From Calditrichia bacterium (lineage in GTDB: Bacteria > Calditrichota > Calditrichia > RBG-13-44-9 > J075), in assembly GCA_028284445.1 (NCBI GenBank), contig JANQRS010000011.1, positions 62,001-126,000 of the forward strand: a stretch of 64,000 nucleotides of DNA, read 5' to 3'. The position numbers were made by a program, and so were the translations under genes. Positions 34,695 to 43,013 of this stretch are shown one piece after another. How positions within the stretch are numbered: the first letter of the stretch is position 1; each line of letters opens with the position of its first letter. Under the pieces are notes generated by a model. It did not search any database. It worked only from the letters and a program-made list of their open reading frames with translations, and was not told where the DNA came from.

Positions 34695-35120
34695 ATGGGT
34701 GCTCATATGAAAACTCAAGTTGTGAAATTCTTCAAAATGACATATAAGCTCATATCGACATTGCTCTGGTGGGTATTTCTGCCAATCCACTTATTGATTC
34801 GAGCTTTGCGGTATCCTGCAAAAGTGCGATTCCGTGTACTTGGGCGGGCAATAATCAAGAACATACCTACTGAGGAGTTGAAGTGGCTAACTGACGATTT
34901 GAAATCTGATGGTTGGCGCGAGAGTATTCTAAGTGGATTACTCAATGATGGTGACTACGCCAAAATGAAGTTGAAAGCAGGTGGTACGATACTGATATTA
35001 GAATGGGATCCATGGAGTGAGGGGAGCATCGAGGGCCCAGCCCCATTCATTGAGAATCTTGGCCGAGATTATGATATGAAAGTCACATACGAGTGGCGTT
35101 GGAGTGAATATGATTCGTGA
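34695..35120 (+). CDS. Cassette 28: single-helix membrane protein (141 aa)
   Basis: GGAAGAAT precedes ATG 34695. One hydrophobic segment (about 17-38) then a basic stretch and a soluble alpha/beta part ending in an acidic Trp-rich tail. Not recognised; 150 bases of leader without other features. Confidence 0.65.
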   Translation: MGAHMKTQVVKFFKMTYKLISTLLWWVFLPIHLLIRALRYPAKVRFRVLGRAIIKNIPTEELKWLTDDLKSDGWRESILSGLLNDGDYAKMKLKAGGTILILEWDPWSEGSIEGPAPFIENLGRDYDMKVTYEWRWSEYDS

Positions 35121-35162
35121 GCGCTTAGATTCACTTTTGTTAACCTCATTGCCTGCGTTCGT

Positions 35163-35292
35163 GCTAACCACGCGCCGCTACTGACGTCGCACCGGGCATT
35201 TGCGCAAGCAAAACCGGCGGCCAGTTAATATCATGAATTTGGTTGATAATCATATAAACAAAGGTGCGCCACCGCAGAGCGCTGGTGTTAGC
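35163..35292 (+). repeat. attC 28 (AAAACCG subfamily)
   Basis: Ends GCTAACC and GGTGTTAGC; CACGCGCCG variant; spacer almost identical to attC 19, more than 6 kb upstream. Confidence 0.93.
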
Positions 35293-35321
35293 AAAATTCT
35301 GCATAAAACCTCTTGCATTTG

Positions 35322-35340
35322 AGTAATCCATTGGATTACT
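35322..35340. promoter_or_regulatory. Toxin-antitoxin operator palindrome
   Basis: AGTAATCC (35322-35329) and GGATTACT (35333-35340) form a perfect 8-bp inverted repeat with a 3-nt centre, 8 nt before the toxin start. Location is ideal for binding by the HTH antitoxin and blocking transcription; the cassette thus brings its own regulated promoter. Confidence 0.75.
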
Positions 35341-35347
35341 TTTTTCT

Positions 35348-35695
35348 ATGCTTACGACTGTAGTAGAATTACCTGAATTTATTCACCGAGCAACAAAATT
35401 GCTGAATGATTCTGAGCGCCATAAGCTCATCTTTTATCTTTCTGCAAATCCTAAGGAGGGCGATATAATACAAGGCACTGGTGGTATTCGCAAGATTCGC
35501 TGGGCTCGGGAAGGTAAGGGTAAGAGTGGGGGAGTGCGTGTCATTTACTTCTATTACAATCAAAGCATGCCTCTGTTTTTAATTACAGTCTTTGCTAAGA
35601 ACGAAAAATCGAACCTTAGCAAAGCAGAACGCAATGAACTGGCCAAATTGACGAAACTGTTAGTAGCATCACATAGGGGAAAAGACAATGAATAG
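35348..35695 (+). CDS. Cassette 29a: RelE/HigB-type toxin (115 aa)
   Basis: Type II toxin of the RelE/HigB superfamily: short basic protein with GGIRKIRWAREGKGKSGGVR, then VIYFYYNQSMPLFLITVFAK, the usual central strands, and Lys-rich C-terminal helix. It would be an mRNA interferase acting at the ribosome. Encoded upstream of its antitoxin (HigBA-like order), overlapping it by 8 nt. Transcription probably starts in the cassette, governed by the palindrome at 35322. Confidence 0.9.
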   Translation: MLTTVVELPEFIHRATKLLNDSERHKLIFYLSANPKEGDIIQGTGGIRKIRWAREGKGKSGGVRVIYFYYNQSMPLFLITVFAKNEKSNLSKAERNELAKLTKLLVASHRGKDNE

Positions 35696-35975
35696 TGCAT
35701 TTGAGAGTATAGCGAAAGGATTGAAAGAGGCAGTGGATTACTCGTTGGGAGAAGATGTTGAAGTTCGAGTTTTCGAACCTGACCCAATCAATCTCAAAGA
35801 ATTGCGTAATCAAATTGGTATGACTCAGCGCGAATTCGCAACGACATTTGGGATTAGTTTGGGGACACTAAGGCATTGGGAACGCGGCGACAGGCAGCCA
35901 CGTGGTGCAGCACTTGTATTGCTCAACTTACTTCAGAAGAACCCCAAAGCTATTCTCGAAGTTCTTTACGGTTAA
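35688..35975 (+). CDS. Cassette 29b: HigA/NadS-type HTH antitoxin (95 aa)
   Basis: XRE-type helix-turn-helix at about 38-75: LRNQIGMTQREFATTFGISL, then GTLRHWERGDRQPRG. The N-terminal 35 residues are the toxin-binding type of region. It should neutralise the upstream toxin and repress the operon. TA pairs are known to stabilise large cassette arrays. Confidence 0.92.
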   Translation: MNSAFESIAKGLKEAVDYSLGEDVEVRVFEPDPINLKELRNQIGMTQREFATTFGISLGTLRHWERGDRQPRGAALVLLNLLQKNPKAILEVLYG

Positions 35976-36013
35976 TTCCTGAATGGAACTCAAATGATTG
36001 TAGTTTCGGTCAA

Positions 36014-36143
36014 GCTAACCACGCGCTGTTACTGACGTCGCGCCGGGCATTCGCGCAAGCTGGTTTTGATAAACAATCAAAGAATTAACATCTTTGGATA
36101 ATACTATAGACGAAGGTGCTCGCATCAGAGCGCAGGTGTTAGC
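36014..36143 (+). repeat. attC 29
   Basis: Ends GCTAACC and GGTGTTAGC; GCGCAGGTG for GCGCTGGTG. Confidence 0.92.
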
Positions 36144-36180
36144 AAAGGGTTCCTTTGCACCTTAACTGAGGACAGGCAAA

Positions 36181-36699
36181 ATGTTGTTTCGAGCAACATT
36201 GGCATTTTTGGCGGTGCCAACCGTAGTCGCTGGTCTATTTCCTTGGCTCATCTCGCGAATGTCGTCGCCGATTTTGTTCAAGTCTCATTTCGGTTTCGGC
36301 CTAATTGTGGTTGGGGGAATTATTCTCTTGTTGTCAGTGATCTCTTTCTATCGTCGAGGTCGAGGCACACTTGCCCCATGGGATCCTCCAAAATACTTAG
36401 TGGTCCAAGACTTATATCGCTTTAATCGAAACCCGATGTATATTGGTGTGGTATTGATCTTGGTTGGATGGGCGTTGCTAGTCGGCAATATTTCAAACTA
36501 TTTCTATGCTGTTTTCATTCTTGTCGCGTTTCACCTGCGAGTAAAGGTTTACGAGGAAAGAGAGATGGAGCGCCTCTTTGGTAAAGAATGGGAAGCCTAT
36601 AAAGATGCAGTACCGCGATGGGGCATTCGTATCTATCCATATGAATCTGGTTTCGAAAAAGACCGGAAAAATCGAGACAAACTACAGAAAACGAGTTAG
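36181..36699 (+). CDS. Cassette 30: isoprenylcysteine/phospholipid methyltransferase-like membrane enzyme (172 aa)
   Basis: GAGGA precedes ATG 36181. Membrane helices at about 5-28, 35-55, 85-105 and 108-122. The cofactor-binding signature of the ICMT/PEMT superfamily is present: RFNRNPMYIGVVLILVGWA and later EEREMERLFGKEWEAYKDAV, then PRW. It should use S-adenosylmethionine to methylate a membrane-associated substrate; which one is unknown. Confidence 0.88.
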   Translation: MLFRATLAFLAVPTVVAGLFPWLISRMSSPILFKSHFGFGLIVVGGIILLLSVISFYRRGRGTLAPWDPPKYLVVQDLYRFNRNPMYIGVVLILVGWALLVGNISNYFYAVFILVAFHLRVKVYEEREMERLFGKEWEAYKDAVPRWGIRIYPYESGFEKDRKNRDKLQKTS

Positions 36700-36759
36700 T
36701 CCATTTGTATTAGACCGTCTCCTTGGGCAATTGTTCAACCAGATCGTGCCGCTCGTTGT

Positions 36760-36874
36760 GCTAACCACGCGCTGCCAGGCATGTGCGCAATCGGATTTGG
36801 GAATCCGTCAAAAATTCAGATCAAATTAATAATACTATGTAGAAGCTGGCGTGCATCAGAGTGCTGGTGTTAGC
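36760..36874 (+). repeat. attC 30 (shortened, GCGCC type)
   Basis: Ends GCTAACC and GGTGTTAGC, 115 bases. The left inner arm (TACTGACGCGCCAC) is deleted so CTGGCGTGC at the right has no partner. Confidence 0.9.
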
Positions 36875-36888
36875 GGAGGGATTAGGCT

Positions 36889-37362
36889 ATGAAGGACTTT
36901 GAACCGATAAAGTTCCCCATTTTGTTTCGCTATGATGATATGAGTGTGCCTTCTGGTACTGACATAGTTCAAATCTGGGGTTTCAAGCACAGGCATGGTA
37001 ACATATATACGGCTCCGGAGTCGTCGGTAAAACCAGAAGCAGACTTTGAGTGGTTGATCGATGCTGATGGTAAATTTCGTAAAACCAATCGAATTGAAAC
37101 CGAAAGGACTTGGGCAAGGCCACTACGCCATTTTGTGTCTTTAGTTACGGGAGTATATGAAGTGCTTCCTGGAGAAAGAGTTACGGTTGACTTTGTGACT
37201 AGAGCGCTAGAGGGGACTCGATTAGATCCCGAAAAGTCGTTAACGGAAGATTGTCTAAGATTTTTGTCTGAATTTCATCAAGATACAACATTTACTCGGG
37301 ACATGTTTCTTGATTTGATGAATGAAAATCCGGATTCTAGTTTCGAAACGTACCCGAGCTAG
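36889..37362 (+). CDS. Cassette 31: hypothetical protein (157 aa)
   Basis: GGAGGG precedes ATG 36889, 15 nt after the attC. Soluble, acidic, with clear strand pattern at the N-terminus (FPILFRYDD; DIVQIWGFKH). Not recognised. Confidence 0.72.
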   Translation: MKDFEPIKFPILFRYDDMSVPSGTDIVQIWGFKHRHGNIYTAPESSVKPEADFEWLIDADGKFRKTNRIETERTWARPLRHFVSLVTGVYEVLPGERVTVDFVTRALEGTRLDPEKSLTEDCLRFLSEFHQDTTFTRDMFLDLMNENPDSSFETYPS

Positions 37363-37381
37363 GTTGATTGCCACAAGTTAT

Positions 37382-37511
37382 GCTAACCACACGCTGCTAC
37401 TGACTTCGCACCGGGTATGCGCGCAAGCAGAATTGGCGGACGGCTAAAGTTTTGAATTTCTTAATAATCATATAAACAATGGTGCGCCGCAATTAGAGCG
37501 CTGGTGTTAGC
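37382..37511 (+). repeat. attC 31
   Basis: Ends GCTAACC and GGTGTTAGC; inner arms CTTCGCACC and GGTGCGCCG. Confidence 0.93.
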
Positions 37512-37552
37512 AGGTTGTTTAATGGCCATAAGAATAATAAAGGGTTTTGTAT

Positions 37553-38140
37553 TTGAAAATAATATACACGATTGGGATACTACTACAAATCTTGGTGTTT
37601 ACTGCTGCTGGACAAGATGTTGACAAGGTGCCGACTGAGCAATGGCCACAACCATTGTTGTCTACTTATGATTTAGTTACGGAATCTCATGATCTTTTGG
37701 CAACATATTTGTTACGGAAAGAAATAGAAAAATTAAGTGAATCCGAACGTTTCGAATTTTTGTACGGAAATAATGGTAGGCGTCATTATGATCTGATTTT
37801 CACTGCCAGGTATTTCCTCAGCAATGCGCCATCAGACTCTTCTTATCGTGCATTCTATTATATTTCCGAGATACTTGATGATAGTGCCGAGGGAAGTCAA
37901 ATGCTGTCGGAGATCATAGGCAAGATTTTTATGCAGGATATGTCCCGGCATCTGAATATGCTTGAACAGATTGAAGATTTGGAGATCGTCGAGTCTCTTG
38001 TCCATGACATATTTTTTATTGCTCCTGCTGACTCGATATATGATCACGTACGCCAGAATTCCGATAGCTCGGCTATCTATTATGATGCTGTGATGGAATA
38101 TAAAGCAGATGCTGAATTTGCGAGGGGTTTGCGCAAATAG
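37553..38140 (+). CDS. Cassette 32: secreted hypothetical protein (195 aa)
   Basis: TTG 37553 gives the signal peptide KIIYTIGILLQILVFTAAGQ with AAAGGG 8 nt upstream; TTG 37547 is the alternative. Mature part is helical and acidic. Not recognised. Confidence 0.7.
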   Translation: MKIIYTIGILLQILVFTAAGQDVDKVPTEQWPQPLLSTYDLVTESHDLLATYLLRKEIEKLSESERFEFLYGNNGRRHYDLIFTARYFLSNAPSDSSYRAFYYISEILDDSAEGSQMLSEIIGKIFMQDMSRHLNMLEQIEDLEIVESLVHDIFFIAPADSIYDHVRQNSDSSAIYYDAVMEYKADAEFARGLRK

Positions 38141-38144
38141 TCAA

Positions 38145-38272
38145 GCTAACCACGCGCTGCTACTGACGCGCCACCAGGCATTTGCGCAAGCGGATTGGGG
38201 AATCCGTCAAAAATTCAGATCGAATTGATAATAGTATGTAAAAGCTGGCGCGATCAGAGCGCTGGTGTTAGC
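38145..38272 (+). repeat. attC 32 (GCGCC-arm type)
   Basis: Ends GCTAACC and GGTGTTAGC; CGCGCCACC pairs with TGGCGCG; starts 5 nt after the preceding stop. Confidence 0.93.
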
Positions 38273-38404
38273 GAGATATGGGTGGTGTCAAGTAGCAAGA
38301 TTCTGCAAGGTTGACTCGATATGAGCTTTTTTCGACAAGGTACACACACAGTTCAAAACATAATCACCATTCAACAGCAGTAAAAAGTGAAGGGTGTTGG
38401 CGAC

Positions 38405-38818
38405 ATGAAGATTCTTTCAATTCTTCTTTTGTTAATAATCGTAATGAGTTGTGAAAGTGGATTGGAAACTGACGACGATTTCGATGGCGTATCGGTCACG
38501 TATACTGCCTTCTATCATGATGGTCGAGACTTTTTCTATTTCGAAGCACCGGGTGATTATTATTACTCGACAAAGACCTTTGAGAACGACCGCGAAGTAA
38601 GCACTGAGATCGATTTTCTACTAGATTCGGGATACGTGTTAGAAGAGGCGTGGAGTATTACTGGGGTTTTTGCCGGTCGTGTATATGCCAGTCCACAATT
38701 GTTAATCCGGGTGGCTAACAACTATGCAATCGACGATAGCAGCAGATTTAGATATAGAGCCGAGCCTCGAATTGGCCACAGAGCTAACATTGTTCACTAC
38801 CGGATCACCTATTATTGA
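38405..38818 (+). CDS. Cassette 33: small lipoprotein (137 aa)
   Basis: AAGGG precedes ATG 38405; signal peptide with lipobox IIVMSC. Mature part acidic, Tyr/Phe-rich and beta-patterned. Not recognised. Confidence 0.75.
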   Translation: MKILSILLLLIIVMSCESGLETDDDFDGVSVTYTAFYHDGRDFFYFEAPGDYYYSTKTFENDREVSTEIDFLLDSGYVLEEAWSITGVFAGRVYASPQLLIRVANNYAIDDSSRFRYRAEPRIGHRANIVHYRITYY

Positions 38819-38832
38819 CTGATGACCTGAAT

Positions 38833-38913
38833 TAGGTTGGCGGACCATCAAAAAATTGTGTTTTTTGACAATTCTATAACCGAAGGTTCTCGCATCAGAG
38901 GGCTGCTGTTGGC
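38833..38913 (+). repeat. attC 33 (left end lost)
   Basis: Starts at the mid-spacer (TTGGCGGACCATCAAAA) and ends GGGCTGCTGTTGGC. Left GCTAACC arm is gone and the right core has changes. Confidence 0.8.
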
Positions 38914-38941
38914 AGTGACATCACGAAAAATCCAATAGAAA

Positions 38942-39790
38942 ATGAAACGTATCCTGCTCATATTCCTATTCTCAGTTTTGGTGCCGATTTCCTGTGTTGA
39001 TGAACAGGATGAGTGGAGAGCCTTGTCAAATGGCAAAAGATTGTTGTATGCGACATTGGAAATTTGGCCAATAAATAGATCTGCCGACGAAATACGTTCT
39101 AGATATGAAAACTGCGCACTTCCAATCATCAATCCAGAATTAGTCTATCCGGATTCAGACAAGATGCTGAGTCGTTCGTCTTTTTCATCTTTCTATCCTT
39201 ATCGCGTACTTGTTCTGAATTTCTATAACAACTTGAATGTCTCTACTTTTATTATGATTACGGATTCAAGCAACTCACTTGCGGAAGAAGCAGTATCGAC
39301 AATTGAGGCGAAACTGGGCGCATACAGTTACTCATATCATGATCGCTATAATGGGGCGCATGGTGCCGTTTATGATAGTGTAGACATCTTTAGATGGGAA
39401 ACGCAAAGACTGCAAATTGAGCTTCATAAGCGAAACAAAATAAGCGATTTTTGGATTGAGATTCGAACTAACAAATATGAGGCGGCTATCGATTCGATTT
39501 ATAAGACATACAGAGTCGCCACAGAACCGAAAACAGTATTAATGCCGACATTGACATTTCCAGATTCACTCAAGGTTTGTTGTCAAGGCGTGCATTCTTT
39601 TGAAGTACGAATTGATACATTAGGCAATGTATCCGAAGTTAAACTGAGTATAGGCCAGATGCGAATATTGAACTATCTGAATCAACAAGACTATTTTGGA
39701 CAATTGAAGTTTGAGCCGGCAAAGAATTCTTATGGTGAGCGTATTCAGTCTCGAGTCTTAATACCTATGCTCATAAAAAATGACATGTGA
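38942..39790 (+). CDS. Cassette 34: lipoprotein with TonB-C-like domain (282 aa)
   Basis: ATG 38942; signal peptide with lipobox VLVPISC. Residues about 215-280 follow the TonB C-terminal pattern: SFEVRIDTLGNVSEVKLSIG, then YFGQLKFEPAKNSYGE, then VLIPM. Known as a fold often detached from true energy transduction in FCB bacteria. Envelope location predicted; partner unknown. Confidence 0.7.
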   Translation: MKRILLIFLFSVLVPISCVDEQDEWRALSNGKRLLYATLEIWPINRSADEIRSRYENCALPIINPELVYPDSDKMLSRSSFSSFYPYRVLVLNFYNNLNVSTFIMITDSSNSLAEEAVSTIEAKLGAYSYSYHDRYNGAHGAVYDSVDIFRWETQRLQIELHKRNKISDFWIEIRTNKYEAAIDSIYKTYRVATEPKTVLMPTLTFPDSLKVCCQGVHSFEVRIDTLGNVSEVKLSIGQMRILNYLNQQDYFGQLKFEPAKNSYGERIQSRVLIPMLIKNDM

Positions 39791-39797
39791 GACGATT

Positions 39798-39831
39798 TAT
39801 GGTGCGCCGCAAGCAGAGCGCTGGTGTTAGC
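39798..39831 (+). repeat. attC 34 (right half only)
   Basis: TATGGTGCGCCGCAAGCAGAGCGCTGGTGTTAGC, directly after the preceding gene; left half missing. Confidence 0.85.
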
Positions 39832-39846
39832 GAAAAGGTGTATAAA

Positions 39847-40362
39847 ATGAATTCAGAGCTAGAACAAACCGGGCCGCCAATAATGACCAAGTCTGAGATT
39901 GCGAAGTTGAGTGAATCGCTGCAGGTCACTTTGCCGCAGAGCTATAGAGAATTTTTGAGCAGAGCACGGCCAGAAGAAATTGACGATACGTCGCTCTTAG
40001 GTGATCCTGATATCATTATTGAAGCCACAAATGACTACCGGCGCGGTTTTGTCGGATTACCTCCTTGGCCTAACGAGTATATTTATCTCGGGGATGAGGC
40101 TGATGCATGTCCTTATGTTTTGGATTGTATTACGGGGATAGTGAGACAGCTGCAAAAGGGTAATATTGACGCTGCTCCTATCAAAACCTGGAGTTCATTT
40201 GAGAATTTTGTCGCGTTCTATTCGGCCAATTTTCGTCAGGTTGTTCCTGCAAAGGAGCAGAAGAAGAGAACGGTCTTGTATTGGGGGCTAATCGTTGGTT
40301 TTGTCCTGTTTTGGTTCGTGGTGCTGCCCTTGGCAATTTACGGTTTATCCAAACTTTTTTGA
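39847..40362 (+). CDS. Cassette 35: SUKH/SMI1 protein with C-terminal membrane anchor (171 aa)
   Basis: AAGGTG precedes ATG 39847. Residues 15-130 are SMI1/KNR4-type: SEIAKLSESLQVTLPQSYRE, then IYLGDEADACPYVLD and a final SSFENFVAFY. Unusual for the family, a hydrophobic helix at about 143-168 anchors it in the membrane by its tail. Immunity role by family; a membrane target would fit an anti-membrane-acting toxin, which is inference. Confidence 0.8.
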   Translation: MNSELEQTGPPIMTKSEIAKLSESLQVTLPQSYREFLSRARPEEIDDTSLLGDPDIIIEATNDYRRGFVGLPPWPNEYIYLGDEADACPYVLDCITGIVRQLQKGNIDAAPIKTWSSFENFVAFYSANFRQVVPAKEQKKRTVLYWGLIVGFVLFWFVVLPLAIYGLSKLF

Positions 40363-40404
40363 GGCTTTGATCCGATTATATTCGGGTTGTCGTACGCCGG
40401 TCAC

Positions 40405-40529
40405 GCTAACCACGCGCTGCTACTGACGAGCAGCGGACTTTTGCGCATTCGGATGGACTTCAAAATTTCTCACTAAATTGACAATATTATATGCAAATGG
40501 CGGCTCGCAAGCAGAGCGCTAGTGTTAGG
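40405..40529 (+). repeat. attC 35
   Basis: Ends GCTAACC and AGTGTTAGG: the right core GTTAGGT is the textbook GTTRRRY form. CTGACGAGCAGC left arm. Confidence 0.9.
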
Positions 40530-40654
40530 TTTATAAACAGCGCGTGTTGCGTGATGCTAAAAGATAATTGAATGCCCTATTGAAACTTTGAGTGAATTAC
40601 GGTTGATATTAATACTGGTTGAATGAAAGTGACGCTATGAAGGGGTGATAGAAA

Positions 40655-41065
40655 ATGAATTTAGAAGCTTTACGAGAAAAATATCCCGGTGCAACGACCT
40701 TCAAGTTCGGAGATAACGAGCATCTTTGTACTTGGTTATTGAAACTTGTTCGAGAGGGTAAGAAAACGGCGACCTGCGGTGCGTTACGTGATTTCGTGGA
40801 AGGTCATGAGGTGTTTCCAGTAGTAGGCCGAAAGGATATAGCTCTAAACTGGGATGACACACCAGCTCTCGTTATAGAGACGGTGGCGGTGGAGCGCAAG
40901 CGGTTCTGCGATGTCGATGAGGAGTTCGCTTTAAAAGAAGGGGAAAATGAAGATCTGGAGGGATGGAGAAAGGATCATAAGCAGTATTTTGAGCGGAACG
41001 GTGGATTCTATGATGAAATGTTGTTGGTTTGTGAACAGTTCAAATTAATAGAAAACCTAAGCTGA
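40655..41065 (+). CDS. Cassette 36: ASCH domain protein (136 aa)
   Basis: ATG 40655. ASCH (PUA-like) fold: CTWLLKLVREGKKTATCGAL, the GxKxaT motif, then VVGRKDIALNWDDTPALVIE, with FCDVDEEFALKEGE and terminal MLLVCEQFKLI. Probably binds RNA or modified nucleotides; related proteins hydrolyse modified cytidines. No attC separates it from the AAA gene that follows. Confidence 0.88.
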   Translation: MNLEALREKYPGATTFKFGDNEHLCTWLLKLVREGKKTATCGALRDFVEGHEVFPVVGRKDIALNWDDTPALVIETVAVERKRFCDVDEEFALKEGENEDLEGWRKDHKQYFERNGGFYDEMLLVCEQFKLIENLS

Positions 41066-41204
41066 TAGATTTGAAAAGCATGTAATATGATAAAAATATT
41101 CATTGCATACGCATAATAGAATTTAGTGTGAAAATCAATGGTAGAATATCAGAAATTGAAGTCATTTGAGTCTTAGTCTGATGCAAAAAACGAGTTGAAA
41201 ACAT

Positions 41205-42299
41205 ATGAATGAATATAAAAACAACCTTAAGGCCAGCTTTGATACCTACGGCGATTTCCTCGTCGAAAAGTACTACTGTATTCGATATGGAACATTGCCT
41301 TCAAATTTGAGCTTGGAGTTGGATAAAAAGCCAAACAGGAAGCATATGGAGGAGCTGTGTGACTTTCTTGACCTTCGCACATATGCATTAAGTTTGACCT
41401 TTCGCAAGTGGCACACTGGAGTCTTTAGCGACTCCGATCCAGAGAAAGATTACTGCAGCTCTTACTTTTTTGAAAGTTCATCTAAAAAGTTGTTCGTTAA
41501 TATTTTTGAAGATTCAGAAGACAGGATAATCATAGATTTTTATTATGACGCCACGGATAAGGAAGTCGAGGAATGGGTCATCGCCACAAATATCGAATTC
41601 AGGAAGAACTTTGCGCGCCCTAAAGTTCCTCAATTTAAAGTGTTAATTGCTGAACGAGACCGGTTCCAGGCCGAAAAAGTCGATTTTAAGAATTTCAGTC
41701 AGGTTGATCTGTCGCTAAACTACAATGATGATTTTTTGGAAGTTAACGACACGATCCTTGAGGCATTTGAAGATGAAAAATCAGGTGTGATATTATTATT
41801 TGGAGAACCGGGCACGGGCAAAACAAGCTATATCAAACATCTTATTTCTAACTTCAAAACAACAAATTTTATTTTTATTCAGAATGACCTTGTAAAAAAT
41901 TTGCTAAAACCGTCATTTATCTCATTTTTGTTGCACCAGAGGAACGCTACGCTGGTGATTGAAGATGCTGAAAAGGTGGTGTTGTCACGCGAGGAAAACA
42001 CTGAAGATTCTGTCGTTTCAACCATTCTTCAATTAACGGATGGTCTTTTTAGTGACTATTTAAAAATCAAGATAATTTGTACCTTTAATTCAAACATCGG
42101 CTTGCTCGACCGCGCGCTTTTGAGGAAGGGCCGAATGATTGCGAAATATGAATTCAAAAAATTGGACAGAAATAAATCAAATAAGCTAGTTCAGATGCTT
42201 TATGGGGAGGAAACCAAAAACGAACTAACACTTGCTGAGATTTACTATTTCAAGAATAAAAAATTCGAAAATATTACTACAAAACAAATTGGATTCTAA
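41205..42299 (+). CDS. BCS1-like AAA ATPase (364 aa)
   Basis: ATG 41205. N-terminal 190 residues are a unique alpha/beta region. The AAA domain has Walker A GEPGTGKT (200-207), Walker B ATLVIEDAE (about 248-256), sensor-like FNSN and the arginine-finger region RALLRKGRM, as in BCS1-type AAA proteins. The DNA is more AT-rich than its neighbours and there is no attC on either side, so it may have entered by another route. It could be a remodelling factor or defence ATPase; the partner is not evident. Confidence 0.85.
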   Translation: MNEYKNNLKASFDTYGDFLVEKYYCIRYGTLPSNLSLELDKKPNRKHMEELCDFLDLRTYALSLTFRKWHTGVFSDSDPEKDYCSSYFFESSSKKLFVNIFEDSEDRIIIDFYYDATDKEVEEWVIATNIEFRKNFARPKVPQFKVLIAERDRFQAEKVDFKNFSQVDLSLNYNDDFLEVNDTILEAFEDEKSGVILLFGEPGTGKTSYIKHLISNFKTTNFIFIQNDLVKNLLKPSFISFLLHQRNATLVIEDAEKVVLSREENTEDSVVSTILQLTDGLFSDYLKIKIICTFNSNIGLLDRALLRKGRMIAKYEFKKLDRNKSNKLVQMLYGEETKNELTLAEIYYFKNKKFENITTKQIGF

Positions 42300-42426
42300 G
42301 GCCAGGCTGAATGATGTTGCATGACAACGGAGTGGCTCTCCATATCAATACTTTGACAACAATTTAATGGACCGCTAATATCCTGCAGCACGTTGCGCGC
42401 CAATATAGTTTAAACGAGAGGGGTAA

Positions 42427-42852
42427 ATGCCAAAAGTTTTTCTGTTATGCAGTCTCTTAGTGCTACTGCTTTCCTGTGACAATGCGGTAACTTGGAGATT
42501 CTTGGTAAAGAACAAATCAGCTGTGCCTGTGAAAATATCCTATGCAGTCAGGGAGGTTCCGGCTACTATGTTGATTGTTTTGCCCGACTCAGCTCTCGCT
42601 TTTTACAAACATTATGAATTCGGTAAGCTTGTCAGGCCGCTGACTGAGAATGAATTTGAGGCCGTTTTTAAAGAATTAGAAATTATCTCATTATGCAGTA
42701 TGGATTCGGTGATTCAATACGTTCCGTCACCGACAGACAATACAAAATGGCACTACTCGACAGCATGGCAAGAGTTTTGGCTTAAGGACTATAAAGTGGC
42801 AGTGTATACTCTGACAATCACTGATTCGCTTCTGGAATCTTCGACTCAATAG
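42427..42852 (+). CDS. Small lipoprotein (141 aa)
   Basis: GAGAGGGG precedes ATG 42427. Signal peptide with lipobox VLLLSC. Beta-rich mature part; no recognised domain. Shares an attC-free interval with the AAA gene. Confidence 0.75.
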   Translation: MPKVFLLCSLLVLLLSCDNAVTWRFLVKNKSAVPVKISYAVREVPATMLIVLPDSALAFYKHYEFGKLVRPLTENEFEAVFKELEIISLCSMDSVIQYVPSPTDNTKWHYSTAWQEFWLKDYKVAVYTLTITDSLLESSTQ

Positions 42853-42873
42853 GTGCTGCGTGCTGCTAGTCAT

Positions 42874-43002
42874 GCTAAGCACGCGCTGCTACTGACTTTG
42901 TACCGGTCATGCGCGCAGGCTGGTTCTTGAGGCGGTCAAAATTCGGGAATAAATTGACAATATTATAAGCAGAGGTGCTCGCATCAGAGCGCTGGTAGTA
43001 GC
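42874..43002 (+). repeat. attC 36 (mutated cores)
   Basis: GCTAAGC at the left and GGTAGTAGC at the right: both cores changed. Inner arms (CTTTGTACC, GGTGCTCGC) remain. Confidence 0.88.
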
Positions 43003-43013
43003 AGAGGGATGCT

